The position numbers and the translations under genes were made by a program. Source: Flammeovirgaceae bacterium UBA4659 (GTDB lineage Bacteria > Bacteroidota > Bacteroidia > Cytophagales > Cyclobacteriaceae). From it: a DNA stretch of 7,923 bases. Where the stretch lies: the NCBI GenBank assembly GCA_002405445.1, contig DHLV01000165.1, positions 1 to 7,923 of the forward strand, given 5' to 3'. Every line of letters begins with the position of its first letter. Within the stretch, counting starts at the first letter, position 1. Shown one piece after another: positions 1 through 5,978 of this stretch. Under the pieces are notes generated by a model. That model saw nothing but the letters and a program-made list of their open reading frames with translations, was not told where the DNA came from and searched no databases.

Positions 1-176
1 CAAACCGATAAGCCGAATTTCATGGGCTTGATCCACGCATTTACGCCTGTTACCACCGTATGGTCAGAAAAGTACATCATGCCAGCCAGCGCAAAGAGAG
101 CCAGGTGAAACACTCCGCCCCAGAAGAGTCGTTGATTATCCCGTTTGATCGATGATGCGAATTCAAAAATTCTCAT
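1..176 (-). CDS. Membrane protein of unknown function, N-terminal part (cut by window edge)
   Basis: An open frame starts with ATG at 176-174 and stays open to base 1, giving 58 full codons with no stop. The protein begins MRIFEFASSIKRDNQRLFWG, continues with a hydrophobic stretch at about residues 19-35 (GGVFHLALFALAGMMYF), and then has a NAWIKPMKFGLSV segment leading into what is probably a second membrane helix. I did not recognise a named family; a conserved WIKP-K/F-like motif after the first helix suggests a conserved multi-pass membrane protein. Its start lies inside the end of the ABA4-like gene (14-base overlap, 163-176), so the two are probably one transcript with coupled translation. 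It has no recognisable Shine-Dalgarno site. The coding assignment is supported by the overlap and by the coherent membrane-protein composition. Its function cannot be read from what is present. Confidence 0.7.
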   Translation of the reverse strand, partial: MRIFEFASSIKRDNQRLFWGGVFHLALFALAGMMYFSDHTVVTGVNAWIKPMKFGLSV

Positions 177-597
177 GGAGTAATTTTTTGGTTTTACTTG
201 CCCGCACCAAATAATAAGTCAGCAAGCCAATCGGGCCGAAGAAGAACGTCAGCAGCAAGCAGGGTACTGTGGCAAGGTGTGGAAGCCCGATCTTTTGGCT
301 GTTGCTCAGAACCCACGTGCCCACAAATAAATCGAAGGCTAGGTAGTGTACCCACCCAGCGGTAACGCCCCAGGGATCTGTAAATAACCGCATCACGCCA
401 GCCAATGAGTTGAAGTTGCCATCACTTTTGCCGAAAAACAAGATGATGAGCGTGGCGTACACCAGTGCCAATAGCAGTGGGAACACGCCACTGAGCACAA
501 TCACCTTGGTGAAGCGCCATCGCGGAGCAAAAACCAACAACATCCAACCGATGGGTGCTATGCTGTTGCAAAGAGTAAAGAGCTGATCAGGTTTCAT
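163..597 (-). CDS. ABA4-like (DUF4281) integral membrane protein
   Basis: This 144-residue protein has four predicted membrane segments at about residues 6-25, 32-55, 80-97 and 108-131. Residues typical of the ABA4-like family (DUF4281, Pfam PF14108) are visible: the N-terminal APIGWMLLVFAP region, DPWG at 74-77, the HYLAFDLFVGTW block at 84-95 and FFGPIGLLTYYLVR at 119-132. The plant founder member, ABA DEFICIENT 4, is needed for neoxanthin formation in plastids; bacterial homologues have no settled role, so a carotenoid-related job is only a suggestion. The length matches bacterial members, so the gene looks complete. The start is ATG at 597, five bases from a TTCTTT-TG-AAAGAA dyad (602-615). 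It is the first gene of a probable two-gene minus-strand operon with the overlapping membrane protein downstream. It is divergent from the SGNH hydrolase gene at 669. Confidence 0.85.
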   Translation of the reverse strand: MKPDQLFTLCNSIAPIGWMLLVFAPRWRFTKVIVLSGVFPLLLALVYATLIILFFGKSDGNFNSLAGVMRLFTDPWGVTAGWVHYLAFDLFVGTWVLSNSQKIGLPHLATVPCLLLTFFFGPIGLLTYYLVRASKTKKLLHENF

Positions 598-668
598 GCG
601 TTTCTTTTGAAAGAATAAATTTACTCAAATATCTGGCAGGGTTATCTGATTTTGATGAATTTTGACGG
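598..668. promoter_or_regulatory. Divergent intergenic region between ABA4-like gene and SGNH hydrolase
   Basis: These 71 bases separate two genes that start outward, so both promoters must lie here or overlap the coding ends. The stretch is A/T-rich. Reading on the minus strand, GATATTTG (635-628) matches 7 of 8 positions of the Bacteroidota -7 consensus TAnnTTTG, but no convincing -33 TTTG partner was seen. A 14-base dyad TTCTTTTGAAAGAA (602-615) sits just before the minus-strand start. No Shine-Dalgarno sequence precedes either start, as is usual in Bacteroidota. Promoter positions are therefore tentative. Confidence 0.35.
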
Positions 669-1325
669 ATGATAAAACACATCGCGTTAGTTATTTCAGT
701 AAACTTATCTTTTTTGAGCATGCTTGCGCAGGATTTGGATCAGTATTTGGCATTGGGCGATTCATACACTATTGGTGAAAGTGTAGCGGAAGCCGAGAGA
801 TGGCCCAATCAATTAGTTGACTCCTTGCGCAAGAAAGGGTACCACATCGCAAAGCCTCGTATTATTGCCACCACCGGCTGGCGCACCGATAACCTGAAGA
901 ATGCAATGAACATTGCACAACTCAAACCGACCTACGACCTCGTGTCGTTGTTGATTGGCGTTAATAACCAATACCAGGGCAAGTCGGCTGAACAGTATGC
1001 TATTGAGTTTGAGGAATTATTGACCACGGCAATTCATTTGGCAAAAGGGAAATCGCAAAATGTTTTTGTAGTATCCATTCCGGATTATGGCTACACACCC
1101 TTTGGCAAGCCCAGGCAGGAAACCATCACAAAAGCAATCGATCAGTTCAATGAAATCAATGCACGCATCGCCTACAAGCACAAGGTACAATACTTTAACA
1201 TCACCGACATCTCGCGCGAAGGCTTGAAACAGCCAGACTTGGTAGCATCAGATGGACTTCACCCTTCCGGCAAGATGTATGCACAATGGGTTGCGTTAAT
1301 TGCGAGGGATTTAGAGCGGAAGTAG
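669..1325 (+). CDS. Secreted SGNH/GDSL-family hydrolase (esterase/lipase-like)
   Basis: The 218-residue protein starts with a signal peptide: K3, a hydrophobic core at about residues 5-19 and a likely signal peptidase I cut after A20 (SMLA|Q). All four SGNH blocks are visible: block I LALGDSYTIGE with the nucleophile Ser32, block II around ATTGW with Gly70, block III IGVNN with Asn99, and block V SDGLHPSG with Asp195 and His198. The enzyme should therefore be active on an ester or acyl bond in the periplasm or outside the cell; the substrate cannot be told. Block III reads GVNNQY rather than the GANDGL of TesA-type enzymes, so this is a different SGNH subfamily from its neighbour. ATG at 669 is chosen because the signal peptide begins there. 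It appears to be a single-gene unit, ending 14 bases from the stop of the convergent tesA gene. Confidence 0.9.
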   Translation: MIKHIALVISVNLSFLSMLAQDLDQYLALGDSYTIGESVAEAERWPNQLVDSLRKKGYHIAKPRIIATTGWRTDNLKNAMNIAQLKPTYDLVSLLIGVNNQYQGKSAEQYAIEFEELLTTAIHLAKGKSQNVFVVSIPDYGYTPFGKPRQETITKAIDQFNEINARIAYKHKVQYFNITDISREGLKQPDLVASDGLHPSGKMYAQWVALIARDLERK

Positions 1326-1339
1326 GTTGCCGCTTTGAC

Positions 1340-1948
1340 TTATAAAAGTTTTAATAACAGATTGCCTAAATTCCTGGCAATAATTTGATGCCCCGCGGCA
1401 GTGGGATGAATACCGTCCGCCTGGTTTAGCTTTTCATCGCCTGCCACACCCTCCAGTAAAAAAGGCATCAATGTAGCGTTGTTCTGTTTGGCCAATTCCG
1501 GATAAATGATTTTGAATTCGCTGCTGTACTTTGGCCCCATGTTGGGCGGCACCATCATGCCTGTCATCACAATTTTGGCGTTGGGGTACTTCTGCTTCAC
1601 TTTATCGATGATTCCCTGTAAGTTCTTTCGGGTCTGGTCGATAGGCAGGCCGCGCAAACCATCGTTGGCGCCCAGTTCCAGCACAAAAATGTCCAGCGGT
1701 TGTTTCAGCACCCAGTCGATGCGGCTTAAACCACCTGCCGATGTTTCGCCACTCAGCCCGGCATTGATGGCCTTCACTTTCACACTGCCCTTGCTCAACT
1801 CTTTTTCGATGAGAGCGGGAAAAGATTCATCGATGGAAAGGCCATAGCCGGCCGTTAGGCTATCGCCAAAAAACAGAATTGTTTTGGATCCCGTATTTTT
1901 TTGAAACACCACCAACATTAAAATAAATAAGATACTTTTGCCGACCAT
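1340..1948 (-). CDS. tesA: Arylesterase / thioesterase I-type SGNH hydrolase (TesA)
   Basis: This is a TesA/arylesterase-type SGNH hydrolase of 202 residues, close to the 208 of E. coli TesA (multifunctional acyl-CoA thioesterase I, protease I, lysophospholipase L1). Numbered from the ATG at 1948, block I is FFGDSLTAGYGL with nucleophile Ser30, block II has Gly67 in GLSGETS, block III is LGANDGLRG with Asn95, and block V is DGIHPTAAGH with Asp178 and His181. All catalytic positions are present. A hydrophobic N-terminus (about residues 4-15) suggests export, but there is no classic A-x-A cleavage site; TGS (19-21) is a weak candidate. An in-frame GTG at 1951 directly precedes the ATG and could also start translation. 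The gene is divergent from ybbA-ybbP, the E. coli arrangement, which supports a shared role in hydrolysing hydrophobic esters at the inner membrane. A strong dyad lies in its leader (1961-1993). Confidence 0.92.
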   Translation of the reverse strand: MVGKSILFILMLVVFQKNTGSKTILFFGDSLTAGYGLSIDESFPALIEKELSKGSVKVKAINAGLSGETSAGGLSRIDWVLKQPLDIFVLELGANDGLRGLPIDQTRKNLQGIIDKVKQKYPNAKIVMTGMMVPPNMGPKYSSEFKIIYPELAKQNNATLMPFLLEGVAGDEKLNQADGIHPTAAGHQIIARNLGNLLLKLL

Positions 1949-1951
1949 CAC

Positions 1952-2084
1952 CGCAAGGTAGAGTTTGCTTTCGAACCAATTGAACGCAAACTCAAAATTT
2001 TTGTTAAAAATTTGTTAGTAAGCCAATACGCTCAAAAGAAGAGTTATTTTTAACGATTTCGTTTGATATTAAAATACCACATCG
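1952..2084. promoter_or_regulatory. Divergent promoter region between tesA and ybbA-ybbP
   Basis: This 133-base A/T-rich region must carry outward promoters for tesA (minus) and for the ABC operon (plus). Partial matches to the Bacteroidota -7 element TAnnTTTG are present: TTCGTTTG (about 2057-2064) on the plus strand, 20 bases before the ybbA start, and TGAGTTTG (1996-1989) on the minus strand. Neither has a clear -33 partner at the usual spacing, so exact promoters are not called. The half next to tesA contains an imperfect dyad, listed separately. No Shine-Dalgarno sequence precedes either start. Confidence 0.4.
1961..1993. repeat. 12-base imperfect inverted repeat in the tesA leader
   Basis: GAGTTTGCTTTC (1961-1972) pairs with GAACGCAAACTC (1982-1993) at 11 of 12 positions, with a 9-base spacer. 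The outer 8 bases of each arm are a perfect inverted repeat. It begins 12 bases upstream of the tesA ATG. It could be a protein-binding operator in the shared promoter region or a hairpin in the tesA mRNA leader. No U-run follows on either strand, so it is not an intrinsic terminator. The dyad is seen directly; its function is inferred. Confidence 0.6.
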
Positions 2085-2756
2085 ATGGATATTGTACTAG
2101 AGTGCGACCAACTCACTAAAACTTATACCTCGGGCGAAAAAAAACTGACGGTGTTAGATCATGTTTCGTTCAAGGCCGAGCTGGGAACCAGCTTATCGAT
2201 CATTGGCCCCTCCGGTAGCGGTAAGACCACGTTGCTGGGGTTGTGCGCGGGACTAGACGTGCCCACCAGCGGTACGATTTCCTTGATGAACTTCAAACTG
2301 AACAACTTAAGCGAAGATGATCGCGCCTACATCCGCAATCAATACGTGGGCTTTGTGTTTCAGAATTTTCAATTGCTTTCTACCCTCACAGCCTTAGAAA
2401 ATGTGATGGTGCCATTGGAACTACGAGGCGAAAAAAATGTTGCAGCCAAAGCAAAAGAGTTGCTCGGCCGTGTAGGGCTGGGCGACCGTTACCACCATTA
2501 TCCCACACAGTTATCGGGTGGTGAGCAGCAACGAGTTGCCTTGGCGAGGGCTTTTATCACATCGCCAAAAATTTTGTTTGCTGACGAACCCACCGGCAAC
2601 TTGGATGAAGCCAACGCACAGCAAGTAACCGATTTACTATTTGGCCTCAACCGTGAGGAAAAGACTACACTCGTTTTGGTTACGCACAATTTAGATATAG
2701 CTCAGAAAACACAGCGTATCATCCGCATGAAGGGCGGCTCGGTTGTTTCGCAATAA
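2085..2756 (+). CDS. ybbA: ABC transporter ATP-binding protein, YbbA/LolD type
   Basis: A complete 223-residue nucleotide-binding subunit of the LolD/MacB/YbbA group. All ABC motifs are intact: Walker A GPSGSGKT (41-48), Q-loop Gln93 in FQNFQLL, signature LSGGEQ (143-148), Walker B ILFADE (163-168), D-loop NLD (172-174) and switch His201. ATP hydrolysis at the cytoplasmic face should drive the FtsX-like permease encoded 43 bases downstream. In this superfamily the pair works by mechanotransmission, extracting lipids or peptides rather than moving solutes through a channel. Sequence alone does not separate YbbA from LolD. The call rests on the neighbourhood: divergent tesA and a downstream YbbP-sized 10-helix permease. 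The ATG at 2085 fits the usual N-terminus (short strand, then LTKTY). It is the first gene of a two-gene plus-strand operon. Confidence 0.93.
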   Translation: MDIVLECDQLTKTYTSGEKKLTVLDHVSFKAELGTSLSIIGPSGSGKTTLLGLCAGLDVPTSGTISLMNFKLNNLSEDDRAYIRNQYVGFVFQNFQLLSTLTALENVMVPLELRGEKNVAAKAKELLGRVGLGDRYHHYPTQLSGGEQQRVALARAFITSPKILFADEPTGNLDEANAQQVTDLLFGLNREEKTTLVLVTHNLDIAQKTQRIIRMKGGSVVSQ

Positions 2757-2799
2757 ACCCCAACCTGTCAACACCTTAACCCGTTAAACTTCAAATCCC

Positions 2800-5373
2800 T
2801 TGATCGAGTATCAAATCAAAATTAAGCGAAGCACAAAATCGATTCTCCGCGATCGCTGGGTGTGGATCATGGCCTGGCGCGATGGGCGGCATAATTTTTC
2901 GCGACTGTTTTTATTTATCTCCTCGTTGATCACCGGCATTGCCGCGGTGGTGGCGATTGCCTCCCTTAATTACTCTTTGCAGGAAGAACTAGATCGAAAT
3001 GCAAAGGAATTACTGGGTGCCGACCTGGTGGTAAACTCCACCAAAAAAATTTCCGCTGAATTGATCAAGGTCATCGATTCAACTCATGTTTTGTTGGCGC
3101 GCGATGCAGACATGGCATCCATGGTGATGTTCATGCATACCAAAGAATCGCGGTTGATAAAGCTGACTGCATTGCAGGGCGATTTTCCGTTTTACGGTGA
3201 ATTGGAAACATTCCCCGCGGATGCCTACGCCAAAATGAAGAGTGGCCGCTTTGCCATGCTCGATGAATCGCTGGCCACACAATATAATGTAAGCTCGGAA
3301 GACTCACTGAAGATCGGCAACACTGTCTTCAAGGTGGCAGGCGTAGTGCGTAAAATTCCGGGTGGGGGAGGCCTGACGGCCACGCTGGCACCGGCTGTTT
3401 ACATTTCGCTGCGAGAACTGGACTCCACCGGGCTGGTGCAATATGGCAGCAGGGTGAATTACAGTCTTTACCTGAAAACAAAATCAGACCAACAGACAAC
3501 GGAAGTCATCGACCGCATGAAGCCGTTGTCGAAAAAATTTGGCTTTGCCTTAGAAACGGTGCAAGCGCGCAGAGATGGGCTTGGGCAGGGCATCAAGTCT
3601 GTGAACCAGTTTTTTTCGCTGTTGGCATTTGTGGCACTCATCCTGGGCTGCATCGGTGTGGCGAGCTCCGTGCACATCTATGCACGCGAAAAGTGCGATG
3701 AGGTGGCGGTGCTACGTTGTGTTGGTTCATCCGGGTGGCAGGCGTTCAACATCTATTTGATCCAGATTTTTGTGTTGGGCCTCGCGGGTAGTTTGTTTGG
3801 GGCCGCGCTGGGGGCAGGCATTCATCAGCTTATTCCGGTTGCATTCAAAGAATACATTCCGCTCAAATTACAGTTTGCCATTTCGTGGCGCGCAGTGGCA
3901 GAAGGCGTGGCGCTGGGTGCTATCGTATCCATTCTTTTTTCGCTGTTACCGTTGATTGCCGTGCGCTTTGTGCCACCGCTTACTGTGTTACGCGCAGATT
4001 TCAGTGCGGCCAAAGTTTTTTCAAAGGCAAGACTTGCAGCCACCGTTGCCATTGTCATGTTCCCGGTTTTGGCGGCTGCCTACCAAACCAAAAGCATTTT
4101 ATCAGGTGTACTGTTTTCAGTGGGTTTAGCGCTGGCGCTGGGTTGTTTGTCGATGGTGGCGTGGTGCTTGTTGTGGTTGGTGAGGAGGTACTTTCCTGCG
4201 AGGGCCACGTTTGTTTTCAGGCACGCATTATCAAATCTCTTCAGGCTAAACAATCAAACCCGTGTATTGATGGTGACCATCGGGTTGGGCGCGTTCATTA
4301 TCGCCACGCTCAACATCATTCAAAGCAGTCTGCTGGGCCAGGTGGAGTTTACGGGCAACCAAAACCAATCAAATACGATTCTATTCGACATACAGCCGTC
4401 ACAAAAAGAAGGTGTGCAGCAGTTGATGGACGAGCAGAAATTACCCATCAACCAGGTAGTGCCAATCATCACCTGCCGGTTGAGTGGTTTGAAAAACAAA
4501 ACCATCGAAGAAATCCAAAAAGATACAACGAACATACCAGAGTGGGCGCTCACACGCGAGTACCGCGTAACGTACCGCGACAGCCTGAGTAAAAGTGGGT
4601 CTGAGGAATTGGTGAAGGGCGAAGTACAGAAGTTTTATCCGGGCCGCAAAGATTCGGTGTATGTCACCATTTCCGAAGGCATGCACGAAACACTGAAGTT
4701 GGAGATAGGCGATTCGCTCACATTCAATGTGCAGGGTGTAGACTTACGCGTGCGCGTGGGCGGCATACGCAAGGTAGAGTGGCCGAAAGATCCGCCTAAC
4801 TTTTTGTTTGTGTTCCCCGGTGGTGTGTTAGAAAATGCTCCGCAGATTTGGGTGGCCACTACGCGCATCAATGATAACGTGGCAGCTAGTAAGTTCCAAC
4901 AGGCATTGGTGGTCAACTACCCTAATGTGTCGCTCATTGATTTGCGGTTGGTGCTGAGTACAGTAGATGAGTTGTTCAAGAAAGTTGGTTTGGTGATTCG
5001 CTTCCTGGCGTTGTTTAGCATCGTCACCGGACTGGTAGTATTGGCAGGAGCAGTCATCAATAGTAAGTTCGCGCGCATGAAAGAAAATGTGTTGCTGCGC
5101 ACCATTGGTGCACGCACTTCGCATCTGACAAAAATAACGCTGATTGAATACGGCTACCTCGGCTTGTTCTCGGCCCTTACGGGGATGGCGCTTTCATTGG
5201 GCGGAGGCTGGCTGCTGTGCAAGTTTTTCTTCCAAGTATCTTTTTCAGTAGACTGGATCGAGTTGTTCGCCATCAGCGCAGGTGTGATGTTGCTCACTAT
5301 GTTTATTGGCTGGTTTAACTCACGCGAAGTAATTTCTACTCCACCTTTGCAGGTGTTGAGGAGGGAGGGGTAG
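2800..5373 (+). CDS. ybbP: ABC transporter permease, FtsX-like, YbbP type
   Basis: This 857-residue permease partners the ATPase just upstream. About ten membrane helices are visible at residues 33-55, 270-294, 317-345, 364-389, 411-428, 434-462, 489-511, 730-757, 779-810 and 819-841. Two large periplasmic domains lie at about 56-269 and 512-729, and there are two FtsX-type helix bundles. This duplicated layout is that of YbbP (E. coli YbbP is about 804 residues), not of 4-helix MacB or LolC. The C-terminus PPLQVLRREG is the usual family ending, so the gene is complete. The start is uncertain: TTG at 2800 is the earliest possible, since an in-frame TAA lies at 2785-2787. GTG at 2860 and ATG at 2869 would begin at the conserved VWIMAWRD segment. 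No Shine-Dalgarno site decides it. The likely function, by homology, is extraction of hydrophobic molecules from the membrane for TesA. Confidence 0.9.
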   Translation: MIEYQIKIKRSTKSILRDRWVWIMAWRDGRHNFSRLFLFISSLITGIAAVVAIASLNYSLQEELDRNAKELLGADLVVNSTKKISAELIKVIDSTHVLLARDADMASMVMFMHTKESRLIKLTALQGDFPFYGELETFPADAYAKMKSGRFAMLDESLATQYNVSSEDSLKIGNTVFKVAGVVRKIPGGGGLTATLAPAVYISLRELDSTGLVQYGSRVNYSLYLKTKSDQQTTEVIDRMKPLSKKFGFALETVQARRDGLGQGIKSVNQFFSLLAFVALILGCIGVASSVHIYAREKCDEVAVLRCVGSSGWQAFNIYLIQIFVLGLAGSLFGAALGAGIHQLIPVAFKEYIPLKLQFAISWRAVAEGVALGAIVSILFSLLPLIAVRFVPPLTVLRADFSAAKVFSKARLAATVAIVMFPVLAAAYQTKSILSGVLFSVGLALALGCLSMVAWCLLWLVRRYFPARATFVFRHALSNLFRLNNQTRVLMVTIGLGAFIIATLNIIQSSLLGQVEFTGNQNQSNTILFDIQPSQKEGVQQLMDEQKLPINQVVPIITCRLSGLKNKTIEEIQKDTTNIPEWALTREYRVTYRDSLSKSGSEELVKGEVQKFYPGRKDSVYVTISEGMHETLKLEIGDSLTFNVQGVDLRVRVGGIRKVEWPKDPPNFLFVFPGGVLENAPQIWVATTRINDNVAASKFQQALVVNYPNVSLIDLRLVLSTVDELFKKVGLVIRFLALFSIVTGLVVLAGAVINSKFARMKENVLLRTIGARTSHLTKITLIEYGYLGLFSALTGMALSLGGGWLLCKFFFQVSFSVDWIELFAISAGVMLLTMFIGWFNSREVISTPPLQVLRREG

Positions 5374-5374
5374 G

Positions 5375-5526
5375 GTAGACTCGGCCTGCCGTTTGCCAAT
5401 TCTTGCTAAGTACTAAATGCATCAAGTAGCACTTATCTGCGTGTTTTTCACACGATCCTCCAAGGTGTATTCCCAGATGGCTGAAAAATCAAGTACTGCT
5501 TTTTTTGTGAGGACGTAGCTAGCCAT
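5375..5526 (-). pseudogene. parE: ParE/RelE-type toxin remnant (frameshifted and truncated)
   Basis: ATG at 5526-5524 opens MASYVLTKKAVLDFSAIWEYTLEDR, a typical ParE toxin N-terminus (K-A-x-x-D-x-x-x-I-W-x-Y-T). After about residue 25 the frame runs to a TGA at 5424-5422 with non-family residues. Shifting the frame at about 5452-5454 restores ParE-like sequence: CEKHADKCYLM, comparable to the usual EKQADKYY block, then SKNWQTAGRVY. The remnant fades out at about 5375, two bases past the ybbP stop codon, so the last 40-50 residues of a normal (about 95-100 residue) ParE are missing. The spacing between ADKCY and the following block is also short, so another small deletion is possible. The start overlaps the antitoxin stop by 8 bases (ATGGCTAG), as in intact TA operons. 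The toxin is almost certainly non-functional. The 3' boundary is approximate. Confidence 0.75.
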
Positions 5527-5770
5527 TTTTTCTTTTGGCCGCTTTCAATTTTCCAAGATGTTTTTTTGGATCGAAGTTTACAGCCACACCACTTTCAATG
5601 TCCTCATTGATGGCTTTTTTGAGAGCTAATTTTTTAGACTCCTCTTCTTCAAGAAGTTTAAGCCCCGCTCAGATTAATTCACTGGCATTTTTAAATCTAC
5701 CTGTTGATATTTGATCATCAACAAATTCATCAAAATGGTCTCCAAGCGAAACGGATGTATTGCGACTCAT
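5519..5770 (-). pseudogene. parD: ParD-type antitoxin pseudogene (internal stop)
   Basis: The frame from ATG at 5770-5768 reads MSRNTSVSLGDHFDEFVDDQ, then ISTGRFKNASELI, then a TGA stop at 5671-5669, then AGLKLLEEEE, with a C-terminal region ending at TAG 5521-5519 (83 codons in all). This is the standard ParD layout (ribbon-helix-helix N-terminus, toxin-binding C-terminus). The stop sits where ParD proteins usually have Arg in VIRAGL; CGA to TGA is a single transition. Outside that codon the frame is clean, so inactivation may be fairly recent. As written, only a 33-residue peptide lacking the toxin-binding part would be made. The frame overlaps the toxin start by 8 bases. The toxin partner is also broken, which argues against a sequencing error and for real decay of the locus. 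ParD-type antitoxins normally repress their own operon. Confidence 0.82.
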
Positions 5771-5787
5771 CGGGTTAATAATTAGTT

Positions 5788-5943
5788 TTAGAAATGTATA
5801 AAATCAAGTATTGAAACCTTAGCCCAACGAGCTTTAACTAAAAGCTCAAGGTTATTGATTTGCTTATGCCAGCATTCCGCTAGCATCTCAGGAGTATATG
5901 GGACCTTTTCAAAGTCGGCAATCATTTGGTGCTTTTGTACCAT
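5788..5943 (-). CDS. Small ORF of unknown function (51 codons)
   Basis: ATG at 5943-5941 to TAA at 5790-5788 encodes 51 residues beginning MVQKHQMIADFEKVPYTPEM and ending KARWAKVSILDFIHF. It has no signal peptide and no clear membrane helix, and the composition is that of a soluble, partly helical protein (C-W-H near the middle; LELLVKARWAKV possibly amphipathic). I do not recognise it. It lies 35 bases after the Uma2-family stop and 17 bases before the parD start on the same strand, so it could be a small gene of that unit. It could also be a fragment of a larger decayed gene: an in-frame TGA lies 24 bases before the ATG, and the region next to it is clearly degenerating. Codon usage looks plausible but was not calculated. 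Treat it as a candidate only. Confidence 0.35.
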   Translation of the reverse strand: MVQKHQMIADFEKVPYTPEMLAECWHKQINNLELLVKARWAKVSILDFIHF

Positions 5944-5978
5944 GAATGTTGTACCTGACTTTTTTCAAGAGATACAAA

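Noticed and set aside
1326..1339. Bidirectional terminator between the convergent SGNH genes
   Set aside because: The 14 bases contain no stem-loop and no suitable T-run was found on either side.
1506..1847. 113-codon plus-strand ORF antisense to tesA
   Set aside because: It lies wholly opposite the conserved SGNH hydrolase gene and its translation has no coherent domain.
3885..4592. 235-codon plus-strand ORF inside ybbP
   Set aside because: It lies in another frame of the well-supported permease gene and its translation is Cys/His/Arg-rich without any domain; it is a shadow frame.
5440..5454. CGTGT-TTTTC-ACACG hairpin as terminator for ybbAP
   Set aside because: The stem is only 5 pairs with no following T-run on the plus strand, and it lies within the ParE remnant.
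5669..5671. TGA inside parD as a recoded (selenocysteine or read-through) codon
   Set aside because: The position usually holds Arg, one transition (CGA to TGA) explains it, no SECIS-like hairpin is evident, TGA is used as a normal stop elsewhere in the window (ABA4-like gene), and the partner toxin is broken too.
5950..5975. Possible terminator after the Uma2 gene (TTGTA/TACAA)
   Set aside because: The stem is only 5 weak pairs and the poly-T run is in the loop rather than after the stem.
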